A stretch of DNA of 36,739 nucleotides from Candidatus Foliamicus numerosus (lineage in GTDB: Bacteria > Pseudomonadota > Gammaproteobacteria > Steroidobacterales > Foliamicaceae). The translations under genes were made by a program, and so were the position numbers. The notes below the pieces were generated by a model. That model worked only from the letters and a program-made list of their open reading frames with translations, was not told the origin of the DNA and searched no databases. Below, piece by piece: positions 25,212 to 34,341 of the stretch (the stretch's first letter is position 1; every line of letters begins with the position of its first letter). The stretch spans positions 1 through 36,739 of the forward strand of contig JAPYNE010000042.1 in assembly GCA_028285945.1 (NCBI GenBank), given 5' to 3'.

Positions 25212-25242
25212 GGGCGCAATGCGCCGCCCGGTCCGCGCGGCG

Positions 25243-28200
25243 ATGACCGGCTTTCATCCCGCGGTTGACGATTGGTTCCGGTCGTCGTTCAGGCAACCCA
25301 CTGCGGTGCAGTCCGGGGCTTGGCCCGCCATCGCCGCAGGCGGGCACGCGCTCCTGGCTGCGCCGACCGGATCGGGCAAGACCCTGGCGGGTTTCCTTGC
25401 CGTGATCGACGATCTTCTTCGGCGCTCGCAGCAGGACGACCTTCCAGAACGCACGCAGGTGGTGTACGTATCGCCGCTGCGGGCGCTTTCCACCGACGTT
25501 CGCCGCAACCTTCGGGCGCCGCTGGCTGGAATCGACCTCGCGCTTGAGGAAGCCGGCCAGGCGGTTTCGGGGATCACAGCGGGACTGAGAACCGGCGACA
25601 GCTCCCCGGCCGAGCGCCGCAAATTGCTGATAAAGCCGCCGCACATCCTGGTCACCACGCCCGAGTCGCTCTATTTGCTGCTGACCTCAGAAGGCGGCCG
25701 GCGAATGCTTGGCGACATTCGCACCGTCATACTGGATGAACTTCACGCCTTGGCTGGCGGCAAGCGCGGCGCCCACCTTGCCTTGACGCTTGAGCGGCTG
25801 CAGATGCTTACGGGCAAGCCGCTGCGGCGCATCGGCATGTCGGCCACGCAGCGGCCGCTTAAGCGCATGGCCTGTTTTCTGCTCGGCAATCGCAATGAGG
25901 ACTGCGAGATTGTGGATGCCGGAGCCGGCCGGACGCGGGACCTTGCGCTGGATCTTCCCGGATCGCCGCTGCAAGCCGTCATGCCGCTGGAGGTGTGGGG
26001 GGAAATCTACGACCGCGTTGCGGATCTGGTCCGGCGGCACGATTCCGCTTTAGTGTTCGTCAACACCCGCCGCCTTTGCGAGCGCGCCGCTCGGCAACTG
26101 AGCGAGCGCCTGGACGAGGAGGCAGTGGCTTCCCATCATGGCAGCATGTCGAAGGCGCATCGGCGCGCCGCCGAGCAGCGGCTCAAAAGCGGTCGCTTGA
26201 AGGTTCTGATCGCCACCGCCTCGCTGGAACTGGGCATTGATATCGGCGCCGTGGACCTCGTTTGCCAATTGGGTTCGCCGCGGGGGATTTCAGTGTTCCT
26301 GCAGCGGGTGGGGCGTTCCGGGCATGCCGTGGGCCGCACGCCCAAGGGCCGGCTGTTCCCGCTGAGCCGCGCGGATCTGGTGGAGAGCCTGGCGCTGCTC
26401 AAGGCCGCCTCGCGCAACGTGCTCGAGGAAATTCACGTTCCTCCCGGCGCCGCCGACGTGCTGGCGCAGCAGATCGTTGCCGAATGCGCCTGCGGGGAGC
26501 GCGGCACGGCCGAGCTGCATGAAGCGTTCGCCCGTGCGTGGCCATATCGCAACCTTGAGCGAAAACAGTTTCTCCGGCTGGCGCAGATGCTCGCTGAAGG
26601 CTATGCGACGCGACGCGGCCGCTCCGGCGCCTATTTGCACTACGACAGCGTGAAAGAAAAATTGCGCCCGCGCCGGGCCGCGCGCATTACAGCGCTGACC
26701 AATGGCGGCACGATTCCCGATCAGTTCGACTACGATGTGCTGCTGGCTCCCTCCGAGACGCGCATCGGCACGCTCAACGAGGATTTCGCCTTTGAAAGTC
26801 TGCCCGGCGATATTTTCCAGCTGGGGAACGTTTCCTACCGCGTGCTGCGCGTGACTTCGGGGAAGGTTTACGCGGAGGATGCGCAAGGCGCTCCGCCCAC
26901 CATTCCGTTCTGGTTCGGCGAGGCTCCCGGCAGAAGCCGTGAGTTGTCGCAGGGCGTGGCGGAGTTGCTTGACGGCGTGGATGCCCGGCTCGCCGTCGGC
27001 GAGGATCCGGCAGCCTGGCTTGAAGCGATTCCTGGCGCCCCGGCGGAAGCGGCGCGCCAGGCGGCGGAGTATCTGGCGGCGGGTCGCGCCGCCCTCGGCG
27101 CTCTGCCGGGCACGGGGCGCTTTGTGGTGGAGCGTTTTCTCGATGAGCTGGGCGACATGCATGTGGTGATCCATTCGCCGCTGGGGTCGCGCCTGAACCG
27201 CGCCTGGGGGCTGGCGCTGCGAAAGCGCATCTGCCGGAAGTTCAATATCGAACCTCAGGCCGCGGCGCTGGACGACAGCATCGTGATTTCGCTAGGTCCC
27301 GGCCACAGCTTTCCGCTCTCGGATCTTGGCGGCTGGCTCAAGTCGTCGTCATCGCTCCATGTGCTCACCCAGGCCGTCTTGGACTCTCCGATGTTTCCGG
27401 CCCGGTGGCGCTGGGCGGCCACGACGGCGCTGGCGGTGGTTCGCAACCGCAACGGCGAGCGCCGCCCGGCGCAATTCCAGCGGAGCGATGCGGAAGACCT
27501 GATGGTTGCGTTATTCCCCGATGTCGTGGCCTGCGCGGAGAACCTCGCAGGCGACCGCGCCATTCCCGACCACCCGCTGGTCAGGCAGGCGCTTGACGAC
27601 TGCCTGCATGAGCTGATGGATGCCGAGGGGCTGCAAGTGCTGCTGCGGAAACTTGAGGCAGGCGAAGCCTCCGTGGTATTTGCCGAACCTGCTTCTCCTT
27701 CGGTGCTGGCGCAGGAAGTCATCATGGCAAAGCCGTATGCCTTCCTGGACGATGCGCCTGCCGAGGAGCGGCGAACGCAGGCGATCCGCACCCGGCACCT
27801 GATGGATGCGGAGGAGGCGGCCATGCTCGCACGGCCCGATCCGCAGGCGATCGCCGATGTGCGCGCGCAAGCCTGGCCGCGGCCGCGCGATGCCGATGAG
27901 CTGCACGACGCGCTCAACGTGGCCGGTTTCATGGCCGAGGCGGAATTGGGCGAGCACGCCGAAATCCTGGCCGAGCTAGCCGGTCAGGGCAGGGCGCTTG
28001 AGGTCGCTGCGGCGGACGGGCGGAAGAACTGGGCTTGCATCGAGCGCAGCGCCGAGTTGCGCGCGGCCTGCGGCCCGCGCCCGGGTGCCCGAACCGCGGC
28101 GATTCGCGAATTGCTGCGCAGCCGGCTGGAAGTGCTTGGCCCGGTGACCGCAGCGGAGCTGGCTTTGCCGCTGGCGCTGGCCCCGGCCGCGGCAGCGGAA

Positions 28201-29406
28201 GCGCTGGCCGCCCTGGAGAGCGAAGGATTCGTGGTGAGGGGGAAATTCCGTTCCGCAGCGGCGCAAGCCGGCGGCGGCCAGGAGGAGTGGTGCGAACGCG
28301 GCCTGCTGGCCCGTATTCACCGGCGAACGCTCAAGTCGCTGCGCCAGCAGGTTCGACCGGTCAGCCCGGCGGAATTCACCGCGTTCCTTTTTCACTGGCA
28401 GGGCCTTGCCGGCGAAACCCGGCGCGGGCCTGAGTCGCTGCGGCTGGCGCTGGAGCGGCTGGAGGGCAGCGCCGCCCCGGCGGCGGCTTGGGAAAGCAGC
28501 GTGCTGCCGGCGCGGATTGAAGATTTCTCCCCGCCAATGCTGGATCAGGTTCTGGCATCCGGGGAATGGCTGTGGAAGCGTGTTGAACCTGCGGCCGGCG
28601 GTGCCCGAAGGCGTATGGCGGCGAATACCCCTGTCTGTCTCCTGCGGCGGGAATTCCTGGAGTTATGGCCGGCATCCCCGGCGCGGCTGGAAGGCCTTTC
28701 CTTTGGAGCGCGGGCCGTGTTCGAGAACCTGCGTGCGCGCGGCGCCGATTTCTTCCTCAGCGTGGTGCGCAGCACCGGCATGCTGCGCAGCCAGGTGGAG
28801 ATGGCCCTCGGCGAACTGGCGGCATCGGGGCTGGTGACCTCGGACCGCTTTACCGGTTTGCGAGCGCTCATTACGCGCGCCGACCGGCGGCCGCGCTTCG
28901 GCGGATTGCGGGCCCGCGCGAGCGGCGTTCAAGCGGGCGGGCGCTGGTCGGCCCTTTGCGGACCGCCGGTCGGGGAGATCGACGAGGAGGAGCGTGTCCG
29001 GTATCTGGCCGAATCCATGATTTGCCGCTACGGCGTGGTTTTCAGGGCGCTGCTGCTGCGCGAAAAGAGCCTGCCTCCGTGGCGGATGTGGCTGAGAACG
29101 TACCGGCGCATGGAAGCGCGGGGCGAATTGCGGGGCGGACGTTTTGTCAGCGCTTTCAGCGGCGAGCAGTTCGCCTCGCCCGAGGCGGTGGAAATGATCC
29201 GTGCGCTTCGGCGCAGGAAACAGCTGGGTTTAAGCCTGAGCATCGCCAGCGCCGACCCCATGAATCTCACCGGCGTGCTCTCGCCGCAGCGCATCCCGGC
29301 GCATCCGCCATGCCGCATCCGCTACGAGAATGGCATCCCGCTCATCCAGGTCGCCGAACGCCGCTTGGCTTTGGACGAGCGGCGGGTTTTCGGCGCGGGC
29401 TGCTAG
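25243..29406 (+). CDS. lhr: Lhr-type large superfamily 2 DNA helicase
   Basis: This 1387-residue ATP-dependent helicase is of the Lhr (large helicase-related) family. Motif I is APTGSGKT (about 40-47), the Walker B/DEVH-type box is ILDELHALAGGKRGAH (DELH at 165-168), motif III is SAT (199-201), and the RecA2 motif is QRVGRSGHAVGR. After the helicase core comes the Lhr-specific winged-helix and beta-barrel core, then a long C-terminal extension of roughly 500 residues as in full-length bacterial Lhr. The family translocates on single-stranded DNA and has been linked to DNA repair. ATG 25243 (MTGFHPAVDDWF) matches the family N-terminus. An in-frame ATG at 25219 is possible, while extension to 25081 would translate hairpin element C. 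Confidence 0.93.
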   Translation: MTGFHPAVDDWFRSSFRQPTAVQSGAWPAIAAGGHALLAAPTGSGKTLAGFLAVIDDLLRRSQQDDLPERTQVVYVSPLRALSTDVRRNLRAPLAGIDLALEEAGQAVSGITAGLRTGDSSPAERRKLLIKPPHILVTTPESLYLLLTSEGGRRMLGDIRTVILDELHALAGGKRGAHLALTLERLQMLTGKPLRRIGMSATQRPLKRMACFLLGNRNEDCEIVDAGAGRTRDLALDLPGSPLQAVMPLEVWGEIYDRVADLVRRHDSALVFVNTRRLCERAARQLSERLDEEAVASHHGSMSKAHRRAAEQRLKSGRLKVLIATASLELGIDIGAVDLVCQLGSPRGISVFLQRVGRSGHAVGRTPKGRLFPLSRADLVESLALLKAASRNVLEEIHVPPGAADVLAQQIVAECACGERGTAELHEAFARAWPYRNLERKQFLRLAQMLAEGYATRRGRSGAYLHYDSVKEKLRPRRAARITALTNGGTIPDQFDYDVLLAPSETRIGTLNEDFAFESLPGDIFQLGNVSYRVLRVTSGKVYAEDAQGAPPTIPFWFGEAPGRSRELSQGVAELLDGVDARLAVGEDPAAWLEAIPGAPAEAARQAAEYLAAGRAALGALPGTGRFVVERFLDELGDMHVVIHSPLGSRLNRAWGLALRKRICRKFNIEPQAAALDDSIVISLGPGHSFPLSDLGGWLKSSSSLHVLTQAVLDSPMFPARWRWAATTALAVVRNRNGERRPAQFQRSDAEDLMVALFPDVVACAENLAGDRAIPDHPLVRQALDDCLHELMDAEGLQVLLRKLEAGEASVVFAEPASPSVLAQEVIMAKPYAFLDDAPAEERRTQAIRTRHLMDAEEAAMLARPDPQAIADVRAQAWPRPRDADELHDALNVAGFMAEAELGEHAEILAELAGQGRALEVAAADGRKNWACIERSAELRAACGPRPGARTAAIRELLRSRLEVLGPVTAAELALPLALAPAAAAEALAALESEGFVVRGKFRSAAAQAGGGQEEWCERGLLARIHRRTLKSLRQQVRPVSPAEFTAFLFHWQGLAGETRRGPESLRLALERLEGSAAPAAAWESSVLPARIEDFSPPMLDQVLASGEWLWKRVEPAAGGARRRMAANTPVCLLRREFLELWPASPARLEGLSFGARAVFENLRARGADFFLSVVRSTGMLRSQVEMALGELAASGLVTSDRFTGLRALITRADRRPRFGGLRARASGVQAGGRWSALCGPPVGEIDEEERVRYLAESMICRYGVVFRALLLREKSLPPWRMWLRTYRRMEARGELRGGRFVSAFSGEQFASPEAVEMIRALRRRKQLGLSLSIASADPMNLTGVLSPQRIPAHPPCRIRYENGIPLIQVAERRLALDERRVFGAGC

Positions 29407-29433
29407 AATCGGCGCGGCAAAGTGGAGGGAAGC

Positions 29434-31005
29434 ATGAGCCAGGAAATTCTTCGGGAACTGTCCGGCCTTTTAGGCGGCGAGCATGTGGTGACGGACGAGG
29501 CCGAATGCCGCTACTTCGCCATGGACGTTTACAACGCGCGCGAAATGCCGCTGGCGGTTATCCGGCCCGGCACGGTGGAGGAATTGCAGGAAGCGGCCCG
29601 CATCGCCTTGCGCGGCGGCGTGGCCTTGGTGCCCCGCGGCGGCGGCGCGTCCTACACCGATGGCTACCTGCCAACCACGGCGCGCTCGCTGCTGGTGGAC
29701 ACCTCGCGGCTGAACCGCATTGTTGAAATCAATGCCACCGACATGCACGTGACCGTGGAGCCGGCGGTCACTTGGGAGCGCCTCAACGCGGCCTTGGCCA
29801 AGGAGAAGCTGCGCACCCCGTTCTGGGGGCCTTTTTCGGGGCTGAAGGCCACTGTGGGCGGATCCGCCTCGCAGAACTCGGCGAGCCTGGGCACCGGCAA
29901 CCACGGCCTTTCCGCGGAATCAGTGCTGTCGTTCGATGTGGTTCTGGGCAACGGCGAGCTGCTGCGCACAGGATCCGCGTCGATCAGCACGTCCACGCCG
30001 TTCTTCCGCTGGTACGGCCCGGACCTGACCGGCCTGTTCACCGGGGACACGGGCGCCATGGGGATCAAGGCGCGCATCACGCTGCGCCTGATCCAGCGCC
30101 CGCCCAAAACCGGCGCGGCTTCGTTCGGCTTCGATTCATTCGACGGCATGGCCGCCGGGATGTCGGCAGTGGCGCGCTTGGGCGTGGTGGCGGACAACTA
30201 CGGCCTCGACCCCAAGCTTCAGCAAGGACAGCTCACCAAAACCAACACTTCCGATGCCGCGCGGGCGGTGTGGAACGTGGCCCGCGATTCGTCCAATCCG
30301 CTGGAGGCGGCCAGCCGGCTGGCCCGGATGGCGCTGGCCGGGAAGCGGTTCTTCGGCGGTTTCAGCCACTCCGCGCATTACGTGGTGGAAGGGCACAGCG
30401 CCGCGGAAGTGAAAACCAAGCTCAAGCTCGTTCGCGAAACCATGCGCCCGCACGGAACGGAAGTGGCCAATACCGTGCCCACGGTGCTGCGTTCCATGCC
30501 GTTCATCCCCATGTACTCCGTTTTGGGCGTGAAGGGCGAGCGCTGGGTGCCGATGCACGGAATCATGCCGTTTTCCCGGGTGGCGGAATTCCGCCGCCGG
30601 CTGGTGGACCTGTACGAAGAGAACGCAAGCCGCATGAAGGAACTGCGCGTCGATAAGGGCGCCATGTTCATGACCGTCAGCACCAATGCGTTCCTGTACG
30701 AGCCGGTGTTCTACTGGGAGGACAGCCAAACAGTGTTCCACAAGCGCTTCATGCCGCAGGACTACCTCAAGACGCTGCCCGAGCACGACGACAATCCCGA
30801 GGGCCGGGCGCTGGTGGAGGAATTGCGCCGGAAGATCATGGATACTTTCTGGGAGGTGGGCGCGATCCACCTGCAGATCGGCAAGACCTATCCGTATTTG
30901 CGCGGCAGGCAGCCGGAAGCGGAAAGGCTGCTGCGGGCATTCAAGGGCGGCGTGGACCCCGATAACCTGATGAATCCCGGCGCCCTGGGCTTGGGTGCGC
31001 CCTGA
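29434..31005 (+). CDS. FAD-linked oxidase/dehydrogenase (VAO/PCMH fold, GlcD-like)
   Basis: This 523-residue flavoenzyme has an FAD-binding domain of the vanillyl-alcohol oxidase type: VALVPRGGGASYTDGYLP, then SRLNRIVEINATDMHVTVEPAVTW, FSGLKATVGGSASQNSASLGTGNHG and LTGLFTGDTGAMGIKARITLRL. The C-terminal substrate-cap domain ends in the usual NPGALGLG segment. The length and C-terminal signature fit 2-hydroxyacid dehydrogenases (glycolate or D-lactate type), but no cysteine-rich Fe-S partner is nearby and the substrate is undetermined. GTGGAGGG just before ATG 29434 is a strong ribosome-binding site. A TAGAAT -10-like hexamer (29404-29409) overlaps the lhr stop codon. Confidence 0.87.
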   Translation: MSQEILRELSGLLGGEHVVTDEAECRYFAMDVYNAREMPLAVIRPGTVEELQEAARIALRGGVALVPRGGGASYTDGYLPTTARSLLVDTSRLNRIVEINATDMHVTVEPAVTWERLNAALAKEKLRTPFWGPFSGLKATVGGSASQNSASLGTGNHGLSAESVLSFDVVLGNGELLRTGSASISTSTPFFRWYGPDLTGLFTGDTGAMGIKARITLRLIQRPPKTGAASFGFDSFDGMAAGMSAVARLGVVADNYGLDPKLQQGQLTKTNTSDAARAVWNVARDSSNPLEAASRLARMALAGKRFFGGFSHSAHYVVEGHSAAEVKTKLKLVRETMRPHGTEVANTVPTVLRSMPFIPMYSVLGVKGERWVPMHGIMPFSRVAEFRRRLVDLYEENASRMKELRVDKGAMFMTVSTNAFLYEPVFYWEDSQTVFHKRFMPQDYLKTLPEHDDNPEGRALVEELRRKIMDTFWEVGAIHLQIGKTYPYLRGRQPEAERLLRAFKGGVDPDNLMNPGALGLGAP

Positions 31006-31078
31006 GTTTGCGTGCGGCCCCGCCGTCTCCGCCCCCGAGTGCTGGCGCCCGCGAAATCATCCATGGCCTTTCGGCCCC

Positions 31079-31175
31079 GCCCTTCCTCGCCCCCTTCTGC
31101 CGTGAGGCGCCATCCTTGGCTCGGTTCCGCCATCCATGGCTCCAACGCTCCCGGCAGAAGGGGGCGAGGAAGGGC
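31079..31175. repeat. Large hairpin element D (24-bp perfect stem, family member)
   Basis: Arms 31079-31102 and 31152-31175 are perfectly complementary over 24 bp. After one mismatch three more pairs (GAG/CTC) extend the stem inward. Loop hairpins are GCCA-TCCT-TGGC (31109-31120) and GCCAT-CC-ATGGC (31129-31140). The loop shares GGCTCGGTTCCGCCATCC and CAACGC with element A, but the arms differ. It lies between the FAD-linked oxidase and the acyl-CoA dehydrogenase gene, neither of which it enters. Confidence 0.85.
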
Positions 31176-31436
31176 TACGGCAGCGCTGGCGGGCGCCCTG
31201 GCCGCCTGATCTGGCACGCCGCCGGTCGCATCAAGCTATTCCGGCCAGCCGTCTCCGGCGGCGCCGATCAATAGTGCAATGAACGCGCGCCTATCGTTTC
31301 CGCTCCTCAAAGCCGTGGTTTTGCCGGATCGCCGGCATACGCCAGATCCGCCGCGATTCCGCACGGATTATCCGTCCGGAATTTTTCGAGCACGGGTACA
31401 ATAAACGCCCCGTTGGCGGGTTCGCACGGAGGTCCC
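31176..31436 (+). promoter_or_regulatory. Gap before acyl-CoA dehydrogenase: weak hairpin and promoter elements
   Basis: No gene is supported here. A short hairpin ACGGA-TTA-TCCGT (31363-31375) followed by CCGGA and five T residues (31382-31386) could be a weak terminator. TACAAT at 31397-31402 is a plausible -10 for the acyl-CoA dehydrogenase. GGAGG (31429-31433) is a clear ribosome-binding site for ATG 31437. The rest (31176-31360) shows nothing recognisable. Confidence 0.35.
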
Positions 31437-33197
31437 ATGTCCGAATATCGACCGCCGGTCGATGAAATGCTGTTCATTCTGGATTCCGTAGCCGGAATGG
31501 ACGCGGTTGCCGGCCTTCCAGGCTGCGAGATGCTCAATAGCGAACTGGCGCGCTCGGTGATGGAGGAAGCTGGCGAACTGGCCTCGAGCGTGTTGGCGCC
31601 GCTCAATGCCCAAGGGGACCAGGCCGGCGCCGAGGTGCGCGACGGACAGGTTCATGTTCAGGCCAGTTTTCGCCAAGCCTATGCGGCGTTTGTGGAAGGC
31701 GGCTGGGGCGGAATTTCAGCGCCTGAAAGCTACGGGGGGCAGGGCTTGCCGCAAGTGGTCTCAATGCCCGTGCAGGAGATGTGGCAGTCCGCCAACTTGG
31801 CATGGTCGCTGTGTCCGCTGCTGAGCCAGGGAGCGCAGCATGCGCTGGAGCTGTACGCCAGCGAGGATTTGCGGCGGCGATTTTTGCCGAAGCTGGTGAG
31901 CGGCGAATGGACCGGCACCATGAACCTCACCGAGCCTCAGGCGGGCTCCGACCTGGGATTGGTGCGCTGCCAGTCCCGGCCGGAAAACGGCCACTACCTC
32001 ATCAACGGGCAGAAGATATTCATCACCTTCGGCGACCATGACATGGCCGGCAACATCCTTCACTTGGTGCTGGCTCGCCTTCCCGACGCGCCCGAAGGCA
32101 CGCGAGGGCTTTCGCTGTTTCTGGTGCCGAAGCGCATCCCCGATGCCGACGGAGCGCCCGGTGCGCCCAACAATGTGCGGCCGGTGTCGCTGGAGCACAA
32201 GCTCGGCCTGCACGCCAGCCCTACCTGCGTGATGAGCTACGAGGATGCCGTCGGCTACCTGGTGGGCGAGGAGAACCAAGGTTTGCCCCACATGTTCGCG
32301 ATGATGAACGATGCGCGCGTATCGGTGGGATTGCAGGGCGTGGCGATATCCGAACGCGCTTACCAGCAGGCTCTGGACTTCGCCGCCAACAGGATGCAAG
32401 GCAAGGCGCCCGGCGGTCGGGAAACCGTGCCGATCCTCCGGCATCCGGATGTGCGCCGCATGCTGATGGAAATGAAGTCGCAGATTTTCGCCATGCGGGC
32501 GCTCGCCTACGTGGCGGCCATGCATGCCGACTTCGCCCGGCGGCATCCCGACGGCGGGCAGCGCGCCTCCCATCAGCGGCGGCTGGACCTGCTCACGCCC
32601 ATCATCAAGGGCTGGAACTGCGAGCGGGCCGTTGAACTGACCTCGCTGGGCTTGCAGATCCACGGCGGCATGGGCTACGTGGAGGAAACCGGCGCCGCCC
32701 AGCATTACCGCGACGCCCGCATCACCACGATCTATGAGGGCACCTCCGGCATCCAGGCCGGCGATCTTGTAGGGCGCAAGATGATCCGCGACCAGGGCGC
32801 GGCGCTCAAGGAACTGCTTTCCGACATGCGGGAGACCTTGGATCAACTAGATGTGCTTGGGCGTGAGGATCAGGTGGTGGCGGCCTCGCTGGAGGAGGGC
32901 CTCCAGCAAGCCGAATCGGTTGTTGAGTGGTTCTTCGCCGAACTGGGCGCGCAGCAGGAGCTGCCGGGAGCCGCCGCCTTCAACCTGATGATGCTGCTGG
33001 GGTATTTGTGCGGCGGCTGGCTGCATGCCCGCGCCGCGCGGGCCGCATCCGTTTCCGGCGAGGGCCCCGCGGCCGAGGCACGCCGCGTTTGCGCGCGCTT
33101 CTACGCCGAGCATTTCATGCCCCAGGTGGGAGCGCTGGCCCGCCGGGTCCGCTCAGGCTCCGCCAGCACCATGGCGCTGGCTGCCGAGCAGTTCTGA
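31437..33197 (+). CDS. Acyl-CoA dehydrogenase, large (about 590-residue) subfamily
   Basis: This 586-residue FAD enzyme of the acyl-CoA dehydrogenase superfamily introduces an alpha-beta double bond into an acyl-CoA and passes electrons to ETF. Segments in order are an N-terminal helical extension, MNLTEPQAGSDLGLVRC, YLINGQKIFITFGDHD, the C-terminal helical domain with GLQIHGGMGYVEETGAAQHYRD, and the catalytic glutamate region ITTIYEGTSGIQAGDL (E434). A further C-terminal domain of about 130 residues marks the large subfamily that also includes DmdC (3-methylmercaptopropionyl-CoA dehydrogenase) and other acyl-CoA oxidising enzymes. The substrate cannot be assigned. GGAGG before ATG 31437 decides the start. 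The stop is one base before the next gene's ATG (TGACATG). Confidence 0.92.
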   Translation: MSEYRPPVDEMLFILDSVAGMDAVAGLPGCEMLNSELARSVMEEAGELASSVLAPLNAQGDQAGAEVRDGQVHVQASFRQAYAAFVEGGWGGISAPESYGGQGLPQVVSMPVQEMWQSANLAWSLCPLLSQGAQHALELYASEDLRRRFLPKLVSGEWTGTMNLTEPQAGSDLGLVRCQSRPENGHYLINGQKIFITFGDHDMAGNILHLVLARLPDAPEGTRGLSLFLVPKRIPDADGAPGAPNNVRPVSLEHKLGLHASPTCVMSYEDAVGYLVGEENQGLPHMFAMMNDARVSVGLQGVAISERAYQQALDFAANRMQGKAPGGRETVPILRHPDVRRMLMEMKSQIFAMRALAYVAAMHADFARRHPDGGQRASHQRRLDLLTPIIKGWNCERAVELTSLGLQIHGGMGYVEETGAAQHYRDARITTIYEGTSGIQAGDLVGRKMIRDQGAALKELLSDMRETLDQLDVLGREDQVVAASLEEGLQQAESVVEWFFAELGAQQELPGAAAFNLMMLLGYLCGGWLHARAARAASVSGEGPAAEARRVCARFYAEHFMPQVGALARRVRSGSASTMALAAEQF

Positions 33198-33198
33198 C

Positions 33199-34341
33199 AT
33201 GCGCTTTTCGACCAGGCAGATTCATGCCGGGTCCGAACCTGATCCGGCCACAGGCGCGGTGCTGCCGCCCATCCACCAGTCCACCACCTTTGCCCAGCCA
33301 TCGGTGGACGGATACTTGTCGAAGGGCTACTCCTATTCGCGCAGCGGAAACCCCACGGTCAGGGCGCTGGAGAAGCGGCTGGCCGGATTGGAGGGCGGCG
33401 CCGACTGCACCTGCTATTCGACCGGCATGGCGGCTGTGAGCGCGGTCCTGCACGCGTTCCTCAACGCCGGCGAGCACGCCTTGGTGTCGCAAGTGGCCTA
33501 CGGCGGCACGTATCGGGTATGCACGCAGATCTTCGCCCGTTTCGGGGCGCGCTTCACGTTTGTTGACACATCCAATCCCGATGCGGTGCGCGCTGCCATT
33601 ACGCCCGATACCCGGCTGCTGCTGACTGAAACGCCGGCCAATCCCACGCTGGTGCTCAGCGATATTGCCGCGCTTTCGGAGATCGCGCGCAGCAACGGCC
33701 TGGTGCATGTGGTCGATAACACCTTTCTTTCGCCGTACTGCCAGCTGCCGCTGGCGCTGGGCGCGGATATTTCGCTGCACAGCACCACCAAGTACATCGA
33801 CGGCCATAACGCAACGGTTGGCGGTGCCTTGATCGCGGCCAGCGCCGAACTCGACGAGCAGCTGCGATTCGTCCAGAACGCCACCGGCAGCATCATGTCG
33901 CCGATGGTGGCCTGGTTGACGCTGCAAGGCGTCAAGACTTTGTCCGTGCGCATGGACAGGCAATCGGCCACCGCCATGGCCATCGCGCGATACTTGGGCG
34001 GGCATCCGGCCGTGGGCGAAGTTTGCTATCCAGGCTTGGAATCGTTCGCGCAGCACGATCTGGCGAAGCGCCAGGCGAGCGGTTTCGGCGCCATGCTCTG
34101 GTGCGAGCTCAAGGGCGGGCTTGAAGCCGGCAAGAACCTCATGGACCGCGTCCGGCTCTGGACGCTGGCGGAAAACCTTGGCGCCGTGGAATCGCTCATC
34201 ACGCACCCCGCAACCATGACCCATGCCGATGTCGAGCCGGAGGAACGCCGCCGTGTGGGTTTGCGCGACGGGATGGTTCGCCTGTCGGTGGGGTTGGAAG
34301 ATCCTGAGGACTTGATCGAAGCCTTGGACGCAGCCCTCTAG
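33199..34341 (+). CDS. Cystathionine gamma-synthase/gamma-lyase family PLP enzyme
   Basis: This 380-residue enzyme is of the Cys/Met-metabolism PLP family. PLP-phosphate contacts come from YSRSGNPTVRALE and CYSTGMAAVSAVL. The aspartate pairing with the pyridine nitrogen lies in HVVDNTFLSPY, and the Schiff-base lysine is K198 in LHSTTKYIDGHNATVGG. The C-terminus contains ESLITHPATMTHADV and GLRDGMVRLSVGLEDPEDL. These motifs are shared by cystathionine gamma-synthase, cystathionine gamma-lyase, O-acetylhomoserine sulfhydrylase and methionine gamma-lyase, and size excludes none. Start ATG 33199 lies one base after the acyl-CoA dehydrogenase stop, so coupled translation is likely. The 3' end overlaps the convergent sulfotransferase by 4 bp. 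Confidence 0.9.
   Translation: MRFSTRQIHAGSEPDPATGAVLPPIHQSTTFAQPSVDGYLSKGYSYSRSGNPTVRALEKRLAGLEGGADCTCYSTGMAAVSAVLHAFLNAGEHALVSQVAYGGTYRVCTQIFARFGARFTFVDTSNPDAVRAAITPDTRLLLTETPANPTLVLSDIAALSEIARSNGLVHVVDNTFLSPYCQLPLALGADISLHSTTKYIDGHNATVGGALIAASAELDEQLRFVQNATGSIMSPMVAWLTLQGVKTLSVRMDRQSATAMAIARYLGGHPAVGEVCYPGLESFAQHDLAKRQASGFGAMLWCELKGGLEAGKNLMDRVRLWTLAENLGAVESLITHPATMTHADVEPEERRRVGLRDGMVRLSVGLEDPEDLIEALDAAL

Noticed and set aside
25081-25242. Extended lhr N-terminus starting at 25081
   Set aside because: It would translate half of hairpin element C and the 16-bp palindrome. Family similarity begins at MTGFHPAVDDWF (25243).
31038-31078. Partial extra copy of the hairpin element just upstream of element D
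   Set aside because: It shares only ATCCATGG and a short GGCC-TTTC-GGCC hairpin, too little to call a fifth copy.
23527-31175. Hairpin elements as ordinary intrinsic terminators
   Set aside because: Stems of 24-30 bp with loops of about 50-69 nt and no 3' T-run do not fit, two copies sit in the divergent nadA/nrtR region, and the loop sequences are conserved.
23527-31175. Hairpin elements as CRISPR or attC arrays
   Set aside because: There is no regular spacing, no cas or integron integrase gene, and copies are scattered between unrelated genes.
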